Shown: positions 49,229 to 59,218, counted from the stretch's first letter. The stretch is DNA of 64,000 bases from Pragia fontium DSM 5563 = ATCC 49100 (GCF_900112475.1 NZ_FOLW01000004.1:157249-221248); one strand, 5' to 3'. Program-made: numbers and translations. Notes: generated from the letters alone by a model not told the origin.

Positions 49229-49855
49229 ATGGCGTGGAATACCAAAATGCCCCTGATTGCAATTTTGCGGGGCATAACACCTGATGAAATTCATACGCAT
49301 ATCCCGTTATTAATTGAAGCGGGTTTTGATGCGATAGAGATCCCTTTAAATTCCCCTGACTGGCAAATCAGTATTCAACAGGCTGTTCAACATTATGGTC
49401 ATCAGGCCTTAATTGGTGCAGGTACTGTATTGCGGGTTGAGAATGTCGATCAACTGGCTGAACTAGGTTGTCGGTTAATCGTGACGCCAAATATTCATAC
49501 CGGCGTTATCCGTAAAGCCATTGAATACGGCATGACTGTTTGTCCTGGCTGTTTCACAGCCACTGAGGCATTTACTGCGTTGGAGGCCGGTTCACCTAAT
49601 TTAAAAATTTTCCCTTCTGCGACGTTAGGCCCTGGCTATGTCAAAGCGTTAAAAGCGGTTTTACCTGCGGATATTTCAGTTTTTGCCGTTGGTGGCGTCA
49701 CTCCTGAAAACTTACATACCTATCTGAATGCAGGCTGTGTGGGTGCGGGGTTAGGCGGTGACTTATATAAGGCGGGGCAATCAGCTGAAAGAACCAAGCA
49801 GCAGGCCGAAGCTTTTATTCATGCTTATCAGCAATGGCAACAGCAACAACAATAA
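49229..49855 (+). CDS. 2-dehydro-3-deoxy-6-phosphogalactonate aldolase (DgoA-like)
   Basis: This 208-residue class I aldolase splits 2-keto-3-deoxy-6-phosphogalactonate to pyruvate and D-glyceraldehyde 3-phosphate. It follows E. coli DgoA closely: PLIAILRGITPDE, FDAIEIPLNSPDW, LIGAGTVL, VTPNIHTGVIRKA, the Schiff-base Lys in NLKIFPS, and FAVGGVTPENL. A polyglutamine-like tail (WQQQQQ) ends the protein. Kinase plus aldolase of the dgo type argues for a galacto-configured intermediate, though related KDPG aldolases exist. Confidence 0.92.
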   Translation: MAWNTKMPLIAILRGITPDEIHTHIPLLIEAGFDAIEIPLNSPDWQISIQQAVQHYGHQALIGAGTVLRVENVDQLAELGCRLIVTPNIHTGVIRKAIEYGMTVCPGCFTATEAFTALEAGSPNLKIFPSATLGPGYVKALKAVLPADISVFAVGGVTPENLHTYLNAGCVGAGLGGDLYKAGQSAERTKQQAEAFIHAYQQWQQQQQ

Positions 49856-49911
49856 GAAAATGCCAGACACCGTTATCTGGATAAAGCGACATTTATTCAA
49901 AGGTATTTAAC

Positions 49912-51351
49912 ATGAAATATGATTACTTATTAAAGAATGCCACGGTTTTTGATGGCTCAGGAAATGAAAGTTTTATTTCCGATGTGGCTATTAAAGACGA
50001 TCGTATCGCTAAAATCAGCCCTCAGATTATTGCCGATGCTGATATCACTATTGACTGTACCGGTTTAGTTTTATCCCCCGGATTTATTGATGTACATACC
50101 CATGATGATTTGATTGTGGTGCAAAAGCCGGATTACATCGAAAAAACCTCGCAGGGCGTGACCAGCATTATTGTGGGTAACTGCGGTATTAGTGCGGTGT
50201 GTGCCACTTTACGTGATGAGGTTCCTGATCCTATCGATTTACTCGGTAGTTTGGATGAGTTCGTTTTCCCCGACCTGAATGCCTATAAAGAAAAAATTAA
50301 TCAGATTTCACCGTCAGTGAACGTGGGGACGTTAATTGGCCATACCACATTACGTAATAATTGTGTTGAGAGCCTGCTAAAACCCGCAACGCAAGACAAT
50401 ATTGAGGTGATGAAAAGCAAGTTAGTTGAGGCATTAGAGCAGGGGGCATTAGGCTTAAGTACCGGACTGTCTTATGGCAATGCGATTAACTCATCAACGG
50501 AAGAAATCTGCGCGCTGTCAGAGGTGTTGACCGCTTATCGTGGCTTATATGCAACGCATATGCGAACAGAGTATGACGGCATTATTGGCGCCATGGAAGA
50601 GGCGTTTTTGGTGGGGCGACATGCCAAAGTGCCGGTTCAAATATCACATCATAAATGCGCTGGCGCTAAAAACTGGGGCAGAACGGTAGAGACGTTAGGC
50701 CTGATTGACAAGTGTCGTCTGGAGCAAGATATCAGCTGTGACTGTTACCCTTATCGTGCGGGTTCGTCCAACCTCGATTTATCTCAAGTGACCGCTGATT
50801 ACGATATTTTAATCACTTGGTCTACGCCACATCCTGACATGTCGGGCAAAACATTAGAAGAAATCGCAGTTGCCTGGTCAACGGATATACATCTAGCGGC
50901 AGCGCGTTTACAGCCTGCCGGCGCGATTTACTTCCAAATGCACGAAGATGATGTCAGAAGAGTATTACAACATCCTAGCTCCATGGTTGGCTCTGATGGT
51001 CTGCCTCGCGATCCTAATCCTCATCCACGCTTATGGGGCACTTTCCCGCGGGTATTAGGGCACTACAGTCGTGATGAAAAATTATTCTCTCTGGCGACGG
51101 CGATTCACAAAATGACCGGATTATCGGCACAACGATTCTCACTGTCTGGCCGGGGCTTTATTAAAGAAAATTATTTCGCCGATATCGTGTTATTCGATGC
51201 CAATAAAATTAATGCCACTGCAACGTTTGAACAACCAAAACAACGAGCCGACGGAATTGAATATGTGTTCGTCAATGGCGTGGTGGCTTATACCGATAAA
51301 CAAATGACGGGGAATAGAGCCGGTAGATTTATGGAAAGAGAAAAGAATTAA
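49912..51351 (+). CDS. N-acyl-D-amino-acid deacylase (amidohydrolase)
   Basis: This 479-residue metal-dependent amidohydrolase is of the D-aminoacylase family. Marks are the HxH metal motif in GFIDVHTHDDL, VGNCGIS, GHTTLR, GLSTGLSYG, ATHMRTEYDG, ISHHKCAG, and the C-terminal VGSDGLPRDPNPHPRLWGTFPRVL. It hydrolyses an N-acyl (often acetyl) group from a D-configured amino acid. C2 of glucosaminate and galactosaminate has the D configuration, so an N-acetyl-hexosaminate is a possible substrate; an N-acyl-D-amino acid is the conservative reading. It sits within the operon, 56 bp after the aldolase. Confidence 0.9.
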   Translation: MKYDYLLKNATVFDGSGNESFISDVAIKDDRIAKISPQIIADADITIDCTGLVLSPGFIDVHTHDDLIVVQKPDYIEKTSQGVTSIIVGNCGISAVCATLRDEVPDPIDLLGSLDEFVFPDLNAYKEKINQISPSVNVGTLIGHTTLRNNCVESLLKPATQDNIEVMKSKLVEALEQGALGLSTGLSYGNAINSSTEEICALSEVLTAYRGLYATHMRTEYDGIIGAMEEAFLVGRHAKVPVQISHHKCAGAKNWGRTVETLGLIDKCRLEQDISCDCYPYRAGSSNLDLSQVTADYDILITWSTPHPDMSGKTLEEIAVAWSTDIHLAAARLQPAGAIYFQMHEDDVRRVLQHPSSMVGSDGLPRDPNPHPRLWGTFPRVLGHYSRDEKLFSLATAIHKMTGLSAQRFSLSGRGFIKENYFADIVLFDANKINATATFEQPKQRADGIEYVFVNGVVAYTDKQMTGNRAGRFMEREKN

Positions 51352-51427
51352 TAAAAAAGAAATTCATAAAACACACGTTTATAGAATGCACTTATAAAAC
51401 AACAGGTAATAAAAACAGGTGAATAAC

Positions 51428-51817
51428 ATGATTAAAAGATATGGCGTGGGCGGCAGTAAAGGTACCGGCGAACAAGCACTTCCTTTTTCCAAGGCTGTGG
51501 CGGCAGATGGCTGGTTATATGTTTCTGGTCAGACGCCAATGATCGACGGCGAAATTATTGATGGCGGCATTATTGCTCAGTCTAAAGTGGCGATCCAAAA
51601 CTGTTTAGACATTATGACTGAGGCAGGATATGGCAAAGAAGACATTGTTCATATGAAGGTTTTCCTGACGGATGCTCGTTATTTTCAATCGTTTAATAAA
51701 GTTTTTAAAGAATTCTTTCATGAACATCCACCGGCAAGAGTGTGCTGTGTTGCCGACTTAGTTGTTGATTGCATGGTGGAAGTGGATATCACCTGTTTTA
51801 ATCAGAAATTTAAATAA
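51428..51817 (+). CDS. RidA-family enamine/imine deaminase
   Basis: This 129-residue protein of the RidA (YjgF/YER057c) family keeps the catalytic Arg in PPARVCCVA and the Glu in MVEVDITC, so it should be an active imine deaminase. ATG 51428 is preferred, with ACAGGTG at good spacing; a GTG at 51419 would have no usable site. RidA proteins hydrolyse reactive enamine/imine intermediates released by PLP dehydratases, which fits its place in an operon with the PLP enzyme at 53397. Confidence 0.9.
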   Translation: MIKRYGVGGSKGTGEQALPFSKAVAADGWLYVSGQTPMIDGEIIDGGIIAQSKVAIQNCLDIMTEAGYGKEDIVHMKVFLTDARYFQSFNKVFKEFFHEHPPARVCCVADLVVDCMVEVDITCFNQKFK

Positions 51818-51865
51818 GAAACCACTTATTTGAATCTTATTATAACGATATAAAGGATATCATTT

Positions 51866-53308
51866 ATGAATGATAACAATTTCTTAGTGTGGTTTTTGAT
51901 CTATGCGGGATGCATGATGTTGGTGGGTTGGTATGTTACCCGCCATCAAAAGACCGGTGAAGACTTTATTCTTGGCGGGCGTAAATTACCGATGTTACTG
52001 ACGCTGGGCTCTACCGTTGGAACCATGGTGGGTACCGGCTCCAGTATCGGTGCCGTTAGCTTTGGTTATGCTAACGGTTGGGCAGGCATGTTATATGGTA
52101 TTGGTGGTGCTACCGGTATTTTATTAACCGCTTGGTTATTTGCGCCGGTCAGAAAACTGCGCTTTATGACGATGAGTGAAGAGCTTTGTTATTATACCGG
52201 CGGCAGTAAAATCGTTAAAAATATGGTCGCGATTATTATATTTTTAGCGTCAATCGGTTGGTTAGGTGCGCATATTCTGGGGGGCGGGTTATATTTAGCC
52301 TGGGCTTCAGGTATCGATATTAACGTAGCTAAAATCATTGTTGCCGTTGGATTTATATTCTATGTCGGTATTGGTGGATATAAAGCGGTATCCTGGATTG
52401 ATACATTACAATCGATTGTTTTGTTTGCAGGTTTCATTCTATTAGCTGTCATGTCTGTGAATTACGTGGGTGGCTGGGATGTGGTGGTGGCGAATACCGA
52501 CCCTAAAGCCTATACGCTTTTTGGTATTGGTAAATTAGGCTTTTATCCGGCTATTTCATTGGCGGTTGTGATTTGTATTGGGGTTTTAGCCACGCCGTCT
52601 TATCGTCAGCGTATTTACTCGGCTAATTCAACCAAAGCCATTAGACAATCATTTGTGATTACCGGTTTATTGTATATGGGCTTTTCATTCTTGCCGGCCA
52701 TTATCGGTATGTCGACGCATGTGATGGATCCTAACTTAGAAAACAGCAGCTTCGCCTTCTTGTATGCCACAAATGCGCTGCCTCATATCTTAGCGATGGT
52801 GGTACTGATTGCGGGTATGTCGGCCAATATGTCTTCAGGAAGTTCCGATGCCATTGCCGGTGTGTCGATTATATTACGTGATATTTATACTCTGATTACC
52901 GGAAAAATGCCGCCACCAGAGAAAGCCATCAATCTATCAAGAATATTCTTATTAGTGGTTATTGCGTTGGCTCTGATATTCGCTCTGACATCCAATGACA
53001 TTATTGGCTACATTACCAAAATGATTTCGATGATTATGTCTGGTATGTGTATTTCGGTACTGTTCGGCCGGTTCTGGCATCGGTTTAATTGGCAAGGGTG
53101 CGTTGCGGCACTGTTAGGTGGAAGTTTAACGTCGTTAGCTATCATCCTGACTCCAGCGTGGTCGGCATTCTGGGGTAACCCAAGTATCCCAGCATTAACC
53201 GTCAGTTTTGTTGTTTCGGTGATCGTGACCTTAGTGACGCCGAAAAATAAATTGAGCCGGGAAGATGTGTTAAAGTTAATTACCGATGAGCGGGAAAATA
53301 ACGCTTAA
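51866..53308 (+). CDS. Sodium:solute symporter (SSS family)
   Basis: This 480-residue integral membrane protein of the solute:sodium symporter family has about 13 hydrophobic segments beginning at residue 6, the GGRKLPMLLTLGSTVGTMVGTGSS block of the first inverted repeat (continuing past 20 residues) and the TPSYRQRIYSA motif. Family members carry sugars, amino acids, sialic acid or organic acids. Its position in the operon suggests it brings in the acylated substrate or the free amino acid; sequence alone does not say which. Confidence 0.9.
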   Translation: MNDNNFLVWFLIYAGCMMLVGWYVTRHQKTGEDFILGGRKLPMLLTLGSTVGTMVGTGSSIGAVSFGYANGWAGMLYGIGGATGILLTAWLFAPVRKLRFMTMSEELCYYTGGSKIVKNMVAIIIFLASIGWLGAHILGGGLYLAWASGIDINVAKIIVAVGFIFYVGIGGYKAVSWIDTLQSIVLFAGFILLAVMSVNYVGGWDVVVANTDPKAYTLFGIGKLGFYPAISLAVVICIGVLATPSYRQRIYSANSTKAIRQSFVITGLLYMGFSFLPAIIGMSTHVMDPNLENSSFAFLYATNALPHILAMVVLIAGMSANMSSGSSDAIAGVSIILRDIYTLITGKMPPPEKAINLSRIFLLVVIALALIFALTSNDIIGYITKMISMIMSGMCISVLFGRFWHRFNWQGCVAALLGGSLTSLAIILTPAWSAFWGNPSIPALTVSFVVSVIVTLVTPKNKLSREDVLKLITDERENNA

Positions 53309-53341
53309 TTCGTGTGTGAGCAATTGATAACGGTATGAAAG

Positions 53342-53378
53342 ATAAAGAATACACAAGTTGTGTATTCTTTATTTATTC
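53342..53378 (+). terminator. Long hairpin between symporter and deaminase genes
   Basis: ATAAAGAATACACAA-G-TTGTGTATTCTTTAT gives 15-bp perfect arms, followed by TTATTC. It may be a partial terminator or an mRNA processing/stability element that lowers or separates expression of the last gene. It overlaps the false upstream start of that gene at 53358. Confidence 0.65.
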
Positions 53379-53396
53379 AGAGCTAAGAGAAATAGG

Positions 53397-54662
53397 ATGA
53401 AATTAATGAGCAATAAATTTGAAGGGCAACAAAACCCGCTAAATAAAGCAGCGATCATGTTTGCCGACAGCGCCGGATATGCTCATATCATGAATGAAGA
53501 CGTATGCCTGCCCGCGATTGCCATCAAAAAGAGCGCATTAGAAAATAACATTCAGTGGATGCAGAATTATGCCAATCATTGTGGCATTTCTTTAGCGCCG
53601 CACGGTAAAACCACCATGACACCGGCTATTTTTAAAATGCAAATAGCCGGAGGTGCTTGGGGTGTGGGGGTTGGCACAGCATATCAGGCTAAAGTGGCGA
53701 TAGCGGCCGGGGTTCCGAATATCATTATGGCAAACCAGCTTATTGGGCGTGCCAATATGGCGCTGGTTTCTCAGTTAAAGCAGCAGTCTTCCGCAACGTT
53801 ATTCTGCTGTGTTGATAGCCAGTCGAATGCATTGAAATTGTCTGAATACTTTTCTGCTCATGGTCAGACCATGAATGTACTGATTGAACTGGGATTACCG
53901 GGTGGGCGTTGCGGTTGTCGTACTGCGGATGAGGCCGAAGCGTTAGCCGACTATGTCGCGACCTTACCGGGCTTAACACTGGCAGGCGTTGAGTTTTATG
54001 AAGGAATTATTCATAGCAATGATGAACAGGGCGATCTGGCAAGAATTGGCGCTTTTATCAGTGAAGTTATCGACTTGACCCAACGGCTAACTAAGAAAGG
54101 TCTGTTTATCCATTGCGATGAAGTTTTGTTAACCGGTGCCGGATCGGTATGGTATGACATTGTTTGTCATCAGTTAATGGCGGCAGATTTACCGGACAAT
54201 ATTCGCTATGTTATCCGCCCAGGTTGTTATGTTACTCATGATAAAGGCGTGTATGAACAGTCACAGAACGCTTTAACTGCACGCGATAGCCTTGCAGGGC
54301 ATCTTGAGGGCGGATTAGTATCGGCCTTAGAGCTGTGTGCCTATGTTCAATCATTACCTGAAAAAGGTCTGGCGATTATTGGTTTTGGTAAGCGTGATGC
54401 CGCATTTGATGCGGGTTTACCGCAGCCTATAGCACATTACCGTCAAGGTGAAGAACAACCGTTTACCGCGAATGCCATGAAAACGGTGGATGTGATGGAT
54501 CAGCATGCGATGGTTCGATATAGCGAAAATGTACAACTACAGGTAGGGGATATTCTGGTTTTCTCCACCTCCCACCCTTGTCTGACCTTTGATAAATGGA
54601 AAACGCTGTTTTTAGTCGATGATAAATATACCGTTCTGGAAGAGATGGATACGTTTTTCTAG
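53397..54662 (+). CDS. D-serine dehydratase-like PLP enzyme (amino acid deaminase, alanine-racemase fold)
   Basis: This 421-residue fold-type III PLP enzyme is of the DSD1/D-threonine aldolase-like group. The PLP Lys is in SLAPHGKTTMTP (about K71), with GVGVGTAYQA, ELGLPGGRCGCR and the C-terminal HPC zinc motif in STSHPCLTFDKW. Such enzymes remove water and ammonia from D-serine, D-threonine or, in some bacteria, D-glucosaminate. Start 53397 has AAGAGA upstream; the longer frame from 53358 begins inside a hairpin. With RidA, a DgoK-like kinase and a DgoA-like aldolase in the operon, a 2-amino-2-deoxy-aldonate dehydratase is my preferred reading; D-serine deaminase is the alternative. Confidence 0.87.
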   Translation: MKLMSNKFEGQQNPLNKAAIMFADSAGYAHIMNEDVCLPAIAIKKSALENNIQWMQNYANHCGISLAPHGKTTMTPAIFKMQIAGGAWGVGVGTAYQAKVAIAAGVPNIIMANQLIGRANMALVSQLKQQSSATLFCCVDSQSNALKLSEYFSAHGQTMNVLIELGLPGGRCGCRTADEAEALADYVATLPGLTLAGVEFYEGIIHSNDEQGDLARIGAFISEVIDLTQRLTKKGLFIHCDEVLLTGAGSVWYDIVCHQLMAADLPDNIRYVIRPGCYVTHDKGVYEQSQNALTARDSLAGHLEGGLVSALELCAYVQSLPEKGLAIIGFGKRDAAFDAGLPQPIAHYRQGEEQPFTANAMKTVDVMDQHAMVRYSENVQLQVGDILVFSTSHPCLTFDKWKTLFLVDDKYTVLEEMDTFF

Positions 54663-54685
54663 TTGAATATCGATATGCGTTGAAG

Positions 54686-54712
54686 TGGCCAGTTTTATAC
54701 TGGCCATTTTTG
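54686..54712 (+). terminator. Terminator of the catabolic operon
   Basis: TGGCCAG-TTTTATA-CTGGCCA is followed by TTTTT, 24 bp after the last stop. Confidence 0.92.
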
Positions 54713-54795
54713 TATGAGTGAGTTTCAGGTTATTCGGCTAAATCGCATCACCGTCAGGTAGATCGAGTAAATGGAAAGAAAAATACCGAAGGGCA

Positions 54796-54823
54796 AAAAG
54801 AAACGGCAGCCAATGCTGCCGTT
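54796..54823 (-). terminator. Terminator of the DUF1523 gene
   Basis: On the - strand AACGGCAGC-ATTG-GCTGCCGTT is followed by TCTTTTTG. Confidence 0.9.
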
Positions 54824-54834
54824 AAACTACGTTA

Positions 54835-55404
54835 TTACTTAACGACAGAACCATCAGGTCGTTTTAAATCTCTGCGATCCCGCCAGCTGGTATATAAGGT
54901 AGGAATGGCCGCCTGAATAACGATAAGCAGCAGCCAGACAATCCAGCCTAAATATTTCATGATGGTATAAAAAGAGAAGGTGGATGCATCGTAGCTATCA
55001 ATAGGTTTGATCGAAACTATGTTTTTAAACATATTCACCATATTGAAACGCCAGCCGTAATGAACAACCCGAGTTAGCTGACTGGCATCATTAGCTGATT
55101 GAGCCTGAGCCTGAATATCTGCGCTGTTGAATTTGAAATACCATGGAAAGCTCCAGCCGGTATCTTCATTACGGTAAACCATAATTTTCTTGTTTTGGTC
55201 GATGGTATAGATGTAGTACACATCTCGAGTCGGGCCATCGGCCGGATTTTTTGCTGAGATAGGGCCATCGTTATCAACACGTTTAACTTCTGAACCGGTA
55301 ATTTTTACAATATCGGTTGAAGGCAGATAGAAGCTGCAAAGAAGGCCGGTGCCAATTGCAAAACAAACTAAATAACCTATAAAGATTTTCTTTACTAAAG
55401 ACAT
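54835..55404 (-). CDS. DUF1523 membrane protein
   Basis: This 189-residue protein has hydrophobic segments at both ends (about residues 5-25 and 148-170) around an extracytoplasmic domain of about 120 residues (YLPSTDIVKITGSEVKRVD, NEDTGWSFPWYFKF). These match the DUF1523 family, whose function is unknown. ATG 55404 has GGGAAG ten bases upstream; GTG at 55413 would be too close to it. It lies downstream of ybjL on the same strand but behind a terminator. Confidence 0.85.
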   Translation of the reverse strand: MSLVKKIFIGYLVCFAIGTGLLCSFYLPSTDIVKITGSEVKRVDNDGPISAKNPADGPTRDVYYIYTIDQNKKIMVYRNEDTGWSFPWYFKFNSADIQAQAQSANDASQLTRVVHYGWRFNMVNMFKNIVSIKPIDSYDASTFSFYTIMKYLGWIVWLLLIVIQAAIPTLYTSWRDRRDLKRPDGSVVK

Positions 55405-55510
55405 AGAAGTCACGCTTCCCTATGAGTTTTGTTGATGCTCGACATATATTGTATGCCATTGTTGGGGGTGATGCATGAAGAAAAAGTGAAAGTCTCTGAA
55501 TTTTAGACAA

Positions 55511-55553
55511 TAAAAAGCCCGATAAGTATGAAACGTAAAAGAACTTATCGGGC
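55511..55553 (-). terminator. Terminator of ybjL
   Basis: On the - strand GCCCGATAAGT / ACTTATCGGGC form an 11-bp stem with a 15-nt loop, then TTTTTA. It lies about 135 bp after ybjL; the stretch between is AT-rich. Confidence 0.85.
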
Positions 55554-55687
55554 CAACCTCAATGAGGGATATGAAAATAAAGCAGTGGCACTATTTAAGA
55601 CGCTGACTTAATCAAATAGTTCAGAGAAAAATGACATTTTTATTAAATATTTTGATATTTTTTTCATTGTATTGATTAATAAGCAAA

Positions 55688-57376
55688 TTAACCTAATATC
55701 CCCGGCCAAATTATGATGATAAGTGAACCGGCGAGTGTCAGTAATACGTTAGCGATGGCATAAGTACCGGCATAGCCTAACGCCGGGATATTACTGCGAG
55801 CAGTATCGCTGATGATTTCCATGGCCGGCGCGCACGTTCTGGCACCCATAATGGCTCCGAACAGTAGAGCGCGGTTCATACGTAGCACGTAAGCACCAAA
55901 CAGGTAGCAGATAACCACGGGCACCAGACTAACAATCAGACCTGCCAGCAGCATTTGGCCACCGACTAATCCCAAATTATTACCAATACCGCTACCGGCA
56001 CTCAGACCAACGCCAGCCATAAATACCATCAGGCCGAATTCTTTTACCATGTTCAGTGCGCCCTGAGGGATATAGCCAAACGTTGGGTGGTTGGCTCGCA
56101 TAAATCCTAGCATGATACCGGAGAATAACAGACCGGCAGCATTACCAATACCAAAGGAGAAGGTACTGAACTGGAAAGTAATTTGCCCGATCATTAAGCC
56201 CAGAATAAAGAAGGCACAGAAGGCCAGCAAATCGGTAACTTGACTGTGAATAGAGATAAATCCGATACGTTCGGCAACGCTTTTTACCCGATGAGCATCG
56301 CCGCTGACCTGTAGAACATCACCTTTATTCAACACAATATTGTCATCGATTGGCATTTCTATCTGGCTACGAATAACCCGGTTAAGGAAACAGCCGTGGT
56401 CGGTTAGATTAATTTGGCTCAGTCGCTTACCGACGGCGTTATTATTTTTAACCACGATCTCTTCCGTTACGATGCGCATATCCAGCAGGTCGCGTTCAAA
56501 TACTTCCATGCCGTTGCGGAAGCTAGGGTCTAAACGAGAATGGGCATCAGGATAACCAACCAGAGAGATTTCATCGTTAATCTGTAAAACCGCATCGCCG
56601 TCTGGTGCGGCGATAATACCGTTACGGCGAATTTTTTCTATATAGCAACCAGTTTGACGATAAATGCCCAGTTCACGCAGGTTTTTACCGTCGGACCACG
56701 CTACCAGTTCCGGGCCTACACGATAGGCTCGAATAACCGGGAGATAGACTTTGCGCTGACTATCGTGATCCAGACCGCGTTCACGGGCAATTTGTTGGGC
56801 ACAGGTCGGGAGATCCTGACGCTGCAATTTAGGCATATAGCGGGCGGCAAAAATCAGACTGACCAGACCAATTAAATAAGTTAATGCATAACCCAGACTT
56901 AAGTGATCTTGAGCGGCAGCGAGAAGTGCAGGATCGGCTGTGGTATGCCGCAGTGTATCACCGGCGCCAACCAGTACTGGGGTTGAGGTCATTGAACCTG
57001 CAAGCATACCGGCGGTCAGACCGATATCCCATTTCAAGAGTTTGCCCAAGGCTAAAGCAATGCACATTGCGCTACCGACTAAAATTAGCGCCAGCATAAA
57101 ATAGTTTTTGCCATCTCTGAAAAAGATAGCAAAGAAGTTTGGTCCGGCTTCAACGCCAACACAGAAAATAAACAGCATAAAGCCAAGGCTCAGCGCTTCA
57201 GTATTAATCGAGAAGTGTTGCTGGCCTAAGAGTAAGGAAACCACTAATACGCCGATTGAACTACCTAGTTGAATTGAGCCCAGTCGTATCTTTCCCAGGC
57301 ACAGCCCTAGCGCCAGGACAACAAAAAGCAAAAGAATGTAGTTACTGTTAAGCAGGCTGATAATATCAATATTCAC
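55688..57376 (-). CDS. ybjL: YbjL, putative AspT/YidE-family transporter
   Basis: This 562-residue inner-membrane protein is of the AAE (aspartate:alanine exchanger) family. There are two halves of about five membrane helices each (residues 10-180 and 385-560), around a cytoplasmic region with two RCK_C/TrkA_C-like domains (about 205-290 and 295-375). Each half carries the paired motif GAGDTLRHT / [12 protein letters not shown]. Length matches E. coli YbjL (561). The substrate is unknown. Confidence 0.93.
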   Translation of the reverse strand: MNIDIISLLNSNYILLLFVVLALGLCLGKIRLGSIQLGSSIGVLVVSLLLGQQHFSINTEALSLGFMLFIFCVGVEAGPNFFAIFFRDGKNYFMLALILVGSAMCIALALGKLLKWDIGLTAGMLAGSMTSTPVLVGAGDTLRHTTADPALLAAAQDHLSLGYALTYLIGLVSLIFAARYMPKLQRQDLPTCAQQIARERGLDHDSQRKVYLPVIRAYRVGPELVAWSDGKNLRELGIYRQTGCYIEKIRRNGIIAAPDGDAVLQINDEISLVGYPDAHSRLDPSFRNGMEVFERDLLDMRIVTEEIVVKNNNAVGKRLSQINLTDHGCFLNRVIRSQIEMPIDDNIVLNKGDVLQVSGDAHRVKSVAERIGFISIHSQVTDLLAFCAFFILGLMIGQITFQFSTFSFGIGNAAGLLFSGIMLGFMRANHPTFGYIPQGALNMVKEFGLMVFMAGVGLSAGSGIGNNLGLVGGQMLLAGLIVSLVPVVICYLFGAYVLRMNRALLFGAIMGARTCAPAMEIISDTARSNIPALGYAGTYAIANVLLTLAGSLIIIIWPGILG

Positions 57377-57438
57377 AATGTTAACTTTAAAGTCATCTGT
57401 AGTGAGTTAATCGTGGATTAATCTTGCATTTCCACATA

Positions 57439-57480
57439 AAAAGCGCCTTGCACTGACAGACTCTCGGTCAAAAGCAAGGC
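57439..57480 (-). terminator. Terminator of znuCB
   Basis: On the - strand GCCTTGC / GCAAGGC enclose a 22-nt loop with an inner TGAC/GTCA pair, followed by GCTTTTTATG. It lies between the znuB stop and ybjL. Confidence 0.75.
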
Positions 57481-57594
57481 ATCAGTGTTCCTGAATAGTC
57501 TAGTCTAAAACTTCTTGAATCGGTCGTCATACGAAAAATTTTGCTTTTATCCTATATGATGAGCAAATTTATTTTTTCATTATTTCTCATTATA

Positions 57595-58380
57595 TTAGTC
57601 TGACTGTTTTTTGGTCAGGCTAAGAATAAACAGACAGCAGGAACACAATACAACGGAAGGGCCAGCAGGCGTATCGTAAAAAGCGGAAAAGGTCAGTCCG
57701 CCCGTTACTGCAAAGATACCAATAATAATGGCTAGCCCAGCCATTTGTTCCGGGGTTCTGGAAAATCTGCGAGCAGTGGCGGCAGGAATAATTAGCAGTG
57801 AGGTAATAATTAATGCGCCAACAAACTTCATGGCCAGACCGATAGTCAGTGCAGTGACTAACATCAGTAATAATCTCATCCGTTCAGGATTAATACCGTC
57901 AACGTGGGCCAAATCTGCATTGATAGTCACTGAAAGTAGCGGACGCCACTGCCACCATAAAAGCAGCAGTACTATCGTTACGCCGACGGCAATCATCCAC
58001 AGATCTGAAATCGTGACGGATAATAGATCGCCAAATAGATAGGCCATTAGATCGACACGGACGTTTGACATCAAACTAATGGTGACCAAGCCTAAAGAGA
58101 GGGCGCTATGGGCGAGAATACCCAACAGGGTGTCAACGGCAAATTGAGGGCGACGTTCAAGCCAGACTAAACCAATAGCCAAGAGTAACGTAATAACAAT
58201 GACGGCATAAAACGGATTCACATTCAGCAACAGGCCAAATGCCACGCCCAGCAAAGATGAATGAGCCAACGTATCGCCAAAGTAGGACATTCTACGCCAG
58301 ACCACGAAAGAACCTAAAGGGCCTGCGGCTAGCGCGAGTAGTACACCGGCCATCCAGCCTGGAAATAATAATTCAATCAT
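57595..58380 (-). CDS. znuB: Zinc ABC transporter permease ZnuB
   Basis: This 261-residue ABC-3 family permease has about eight membrane segments. Conserved stretches are [23 protein letters not shown] (near residue 26), [10 protein letters not shown] and ADLAHVDGI. It forms the channel of the ZnuABC zinc importer. Its start overlaps the znuC stop by 4 bp. It is derepressed by zinc shortage through Zur. Confidence 0.97.
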   Translation of the reverse strand: MIELLFPGWMAGVLLALAAGPLGSFVVWRRMSYFGDTLAHSSLLGVAFGLLLNVNPFYAVIVITLLLAIGLVWLERRPQFAVDTLLGILAHSALSLGLVTISLMSNVRVDLMAYLFGDLLSVTISDLWMIAVGVTIVLLLLWWQWRPLLSVTINADLAHVDGINPERMRLLLMLVTALTIGLAMKFVGALIITSLLIIPAATARRFSRTPEQMAGLAIIIGIFAVTGGLTFSAFYDTPAGPSVVLCSCCLFILSLTKKQSD

Positions 58381-59135
58381 ACTTTATTACTGCCTGAGTT
58401 TTTTAGAATGATACGACCTTTTAGATCATGCTGATGATTATGATGGTGGTGATAAATTGCGAGTTGTTTAGCTCCACGAGAACCAAACATAGCAATAAAT
58501 TCAGGATGTTCAGATATGGCTTCCGGGGCACCGGAACAGCAGATATGCTGATTCAGGCACAATACTTCATCGGTTTTAGCCATCACCAGATGTAAATCGT
58601 GGGAAACCATGAGCACCGCACAGTTGAGTTCATTGCGTAATTTTTCTATCAGGTCATACAGCGCTAATTGCCCATTAACATCAACGCCCTGAGTCGGTTC
58701 ATCAAGCACCAACAGTTGTGGCGTGTTCAGCAGTGCTCTGGCTAATAGAACGCGCTGGGTCTCCCCACCCGAAAGTTTTTGCATCGGCATATTGATCAGA
58801 TGCTTTGCCTGTACGCGGCTCAAGGCCGGTATGATATCGGATTTTTTTACACCGGGGCGCAGACACATAAAGCGCTCGACGGTTAAGGGCAGTGTGGGAT
58901 CAAGATGTAGCTTTTGTGGAACATAGCCAATGCGCAAATCTTTCGGACGGGATATTTTACCTGAGGTGGGGGAGACTAATCCCAATACAACTCTGACTAA
59001 GGTCGATTTTCCTGCCCCATTTGGGCCCAGTAACGTCAATATTTGCCCTTCGTCCAGCGTAAGAGAAATATTGGAAAGGACCTTGCGACGGCCAAAAGTA
59101 ACACAGATTTTTTCTAAATTAAGCAAACTGGACAT
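58377..59135 (-). CDS. znuC: Zinc ABC transporter ATPase ZnuC
   Basis: This 252-residue ATPase has Walker [10 protein letters not shown], signature LSGGETQRV, Walker B LLVLDEPT and the H-loop SHD; a His-rich tail (HHHHNHQHD) is usual for ZnuC. I prefer ATG 59135 (MSSLLNLEK), which matches the E. coli start and length. The frame is open to 59159, but that start would place its ribosome site inside the Zur box. It is coupled to znuB and divergent from znuA. Confidence 0.96.
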   Translation of the reverse strand: MSSLLNLEKICVTFGRRKVLSNISLTLDEGQILTLLGPNGAGKSTLVRVVLGLVSPTSGKISRPKDLRIGYVPQKLHLDPTLPLTVERFMCLRPGVKKSDIIPALSRVQAKHLINMPMQKLSGGETQRVLLARALLNTPQLLVLDEPTQGVDVNGQLALYDLIEKLRNELNCAVLMVSHDLHLVMAKTDEVLCLNQHICCSGAPEAISEHPEFIAMFGSRGAKQLAIYHHHHNHQHDLKGRIILKNSGSNKV

Positions 59136-59160
59136 TTTCATTTTTCTTGCAGAATTCATG

Positions 59161-59181
59161 ATGTGTTATATTATAACATAC
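59161..59181. promoter_or_regulatory. Zur box between znuC and znuA
   Basis: TGTTATA-T-TATAACA (59164-59178) within ATGTGTTATATTATAACATA is a near-perfect palindrome matching the Zur operator core. It lies between the divergent znuCB and znuA units, as in other enterics. Confidence 0.9.
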
Positions 59182-59218
59182 CAATGACGATTACTATTGA
59201 TAGATGAGAATATAACAA

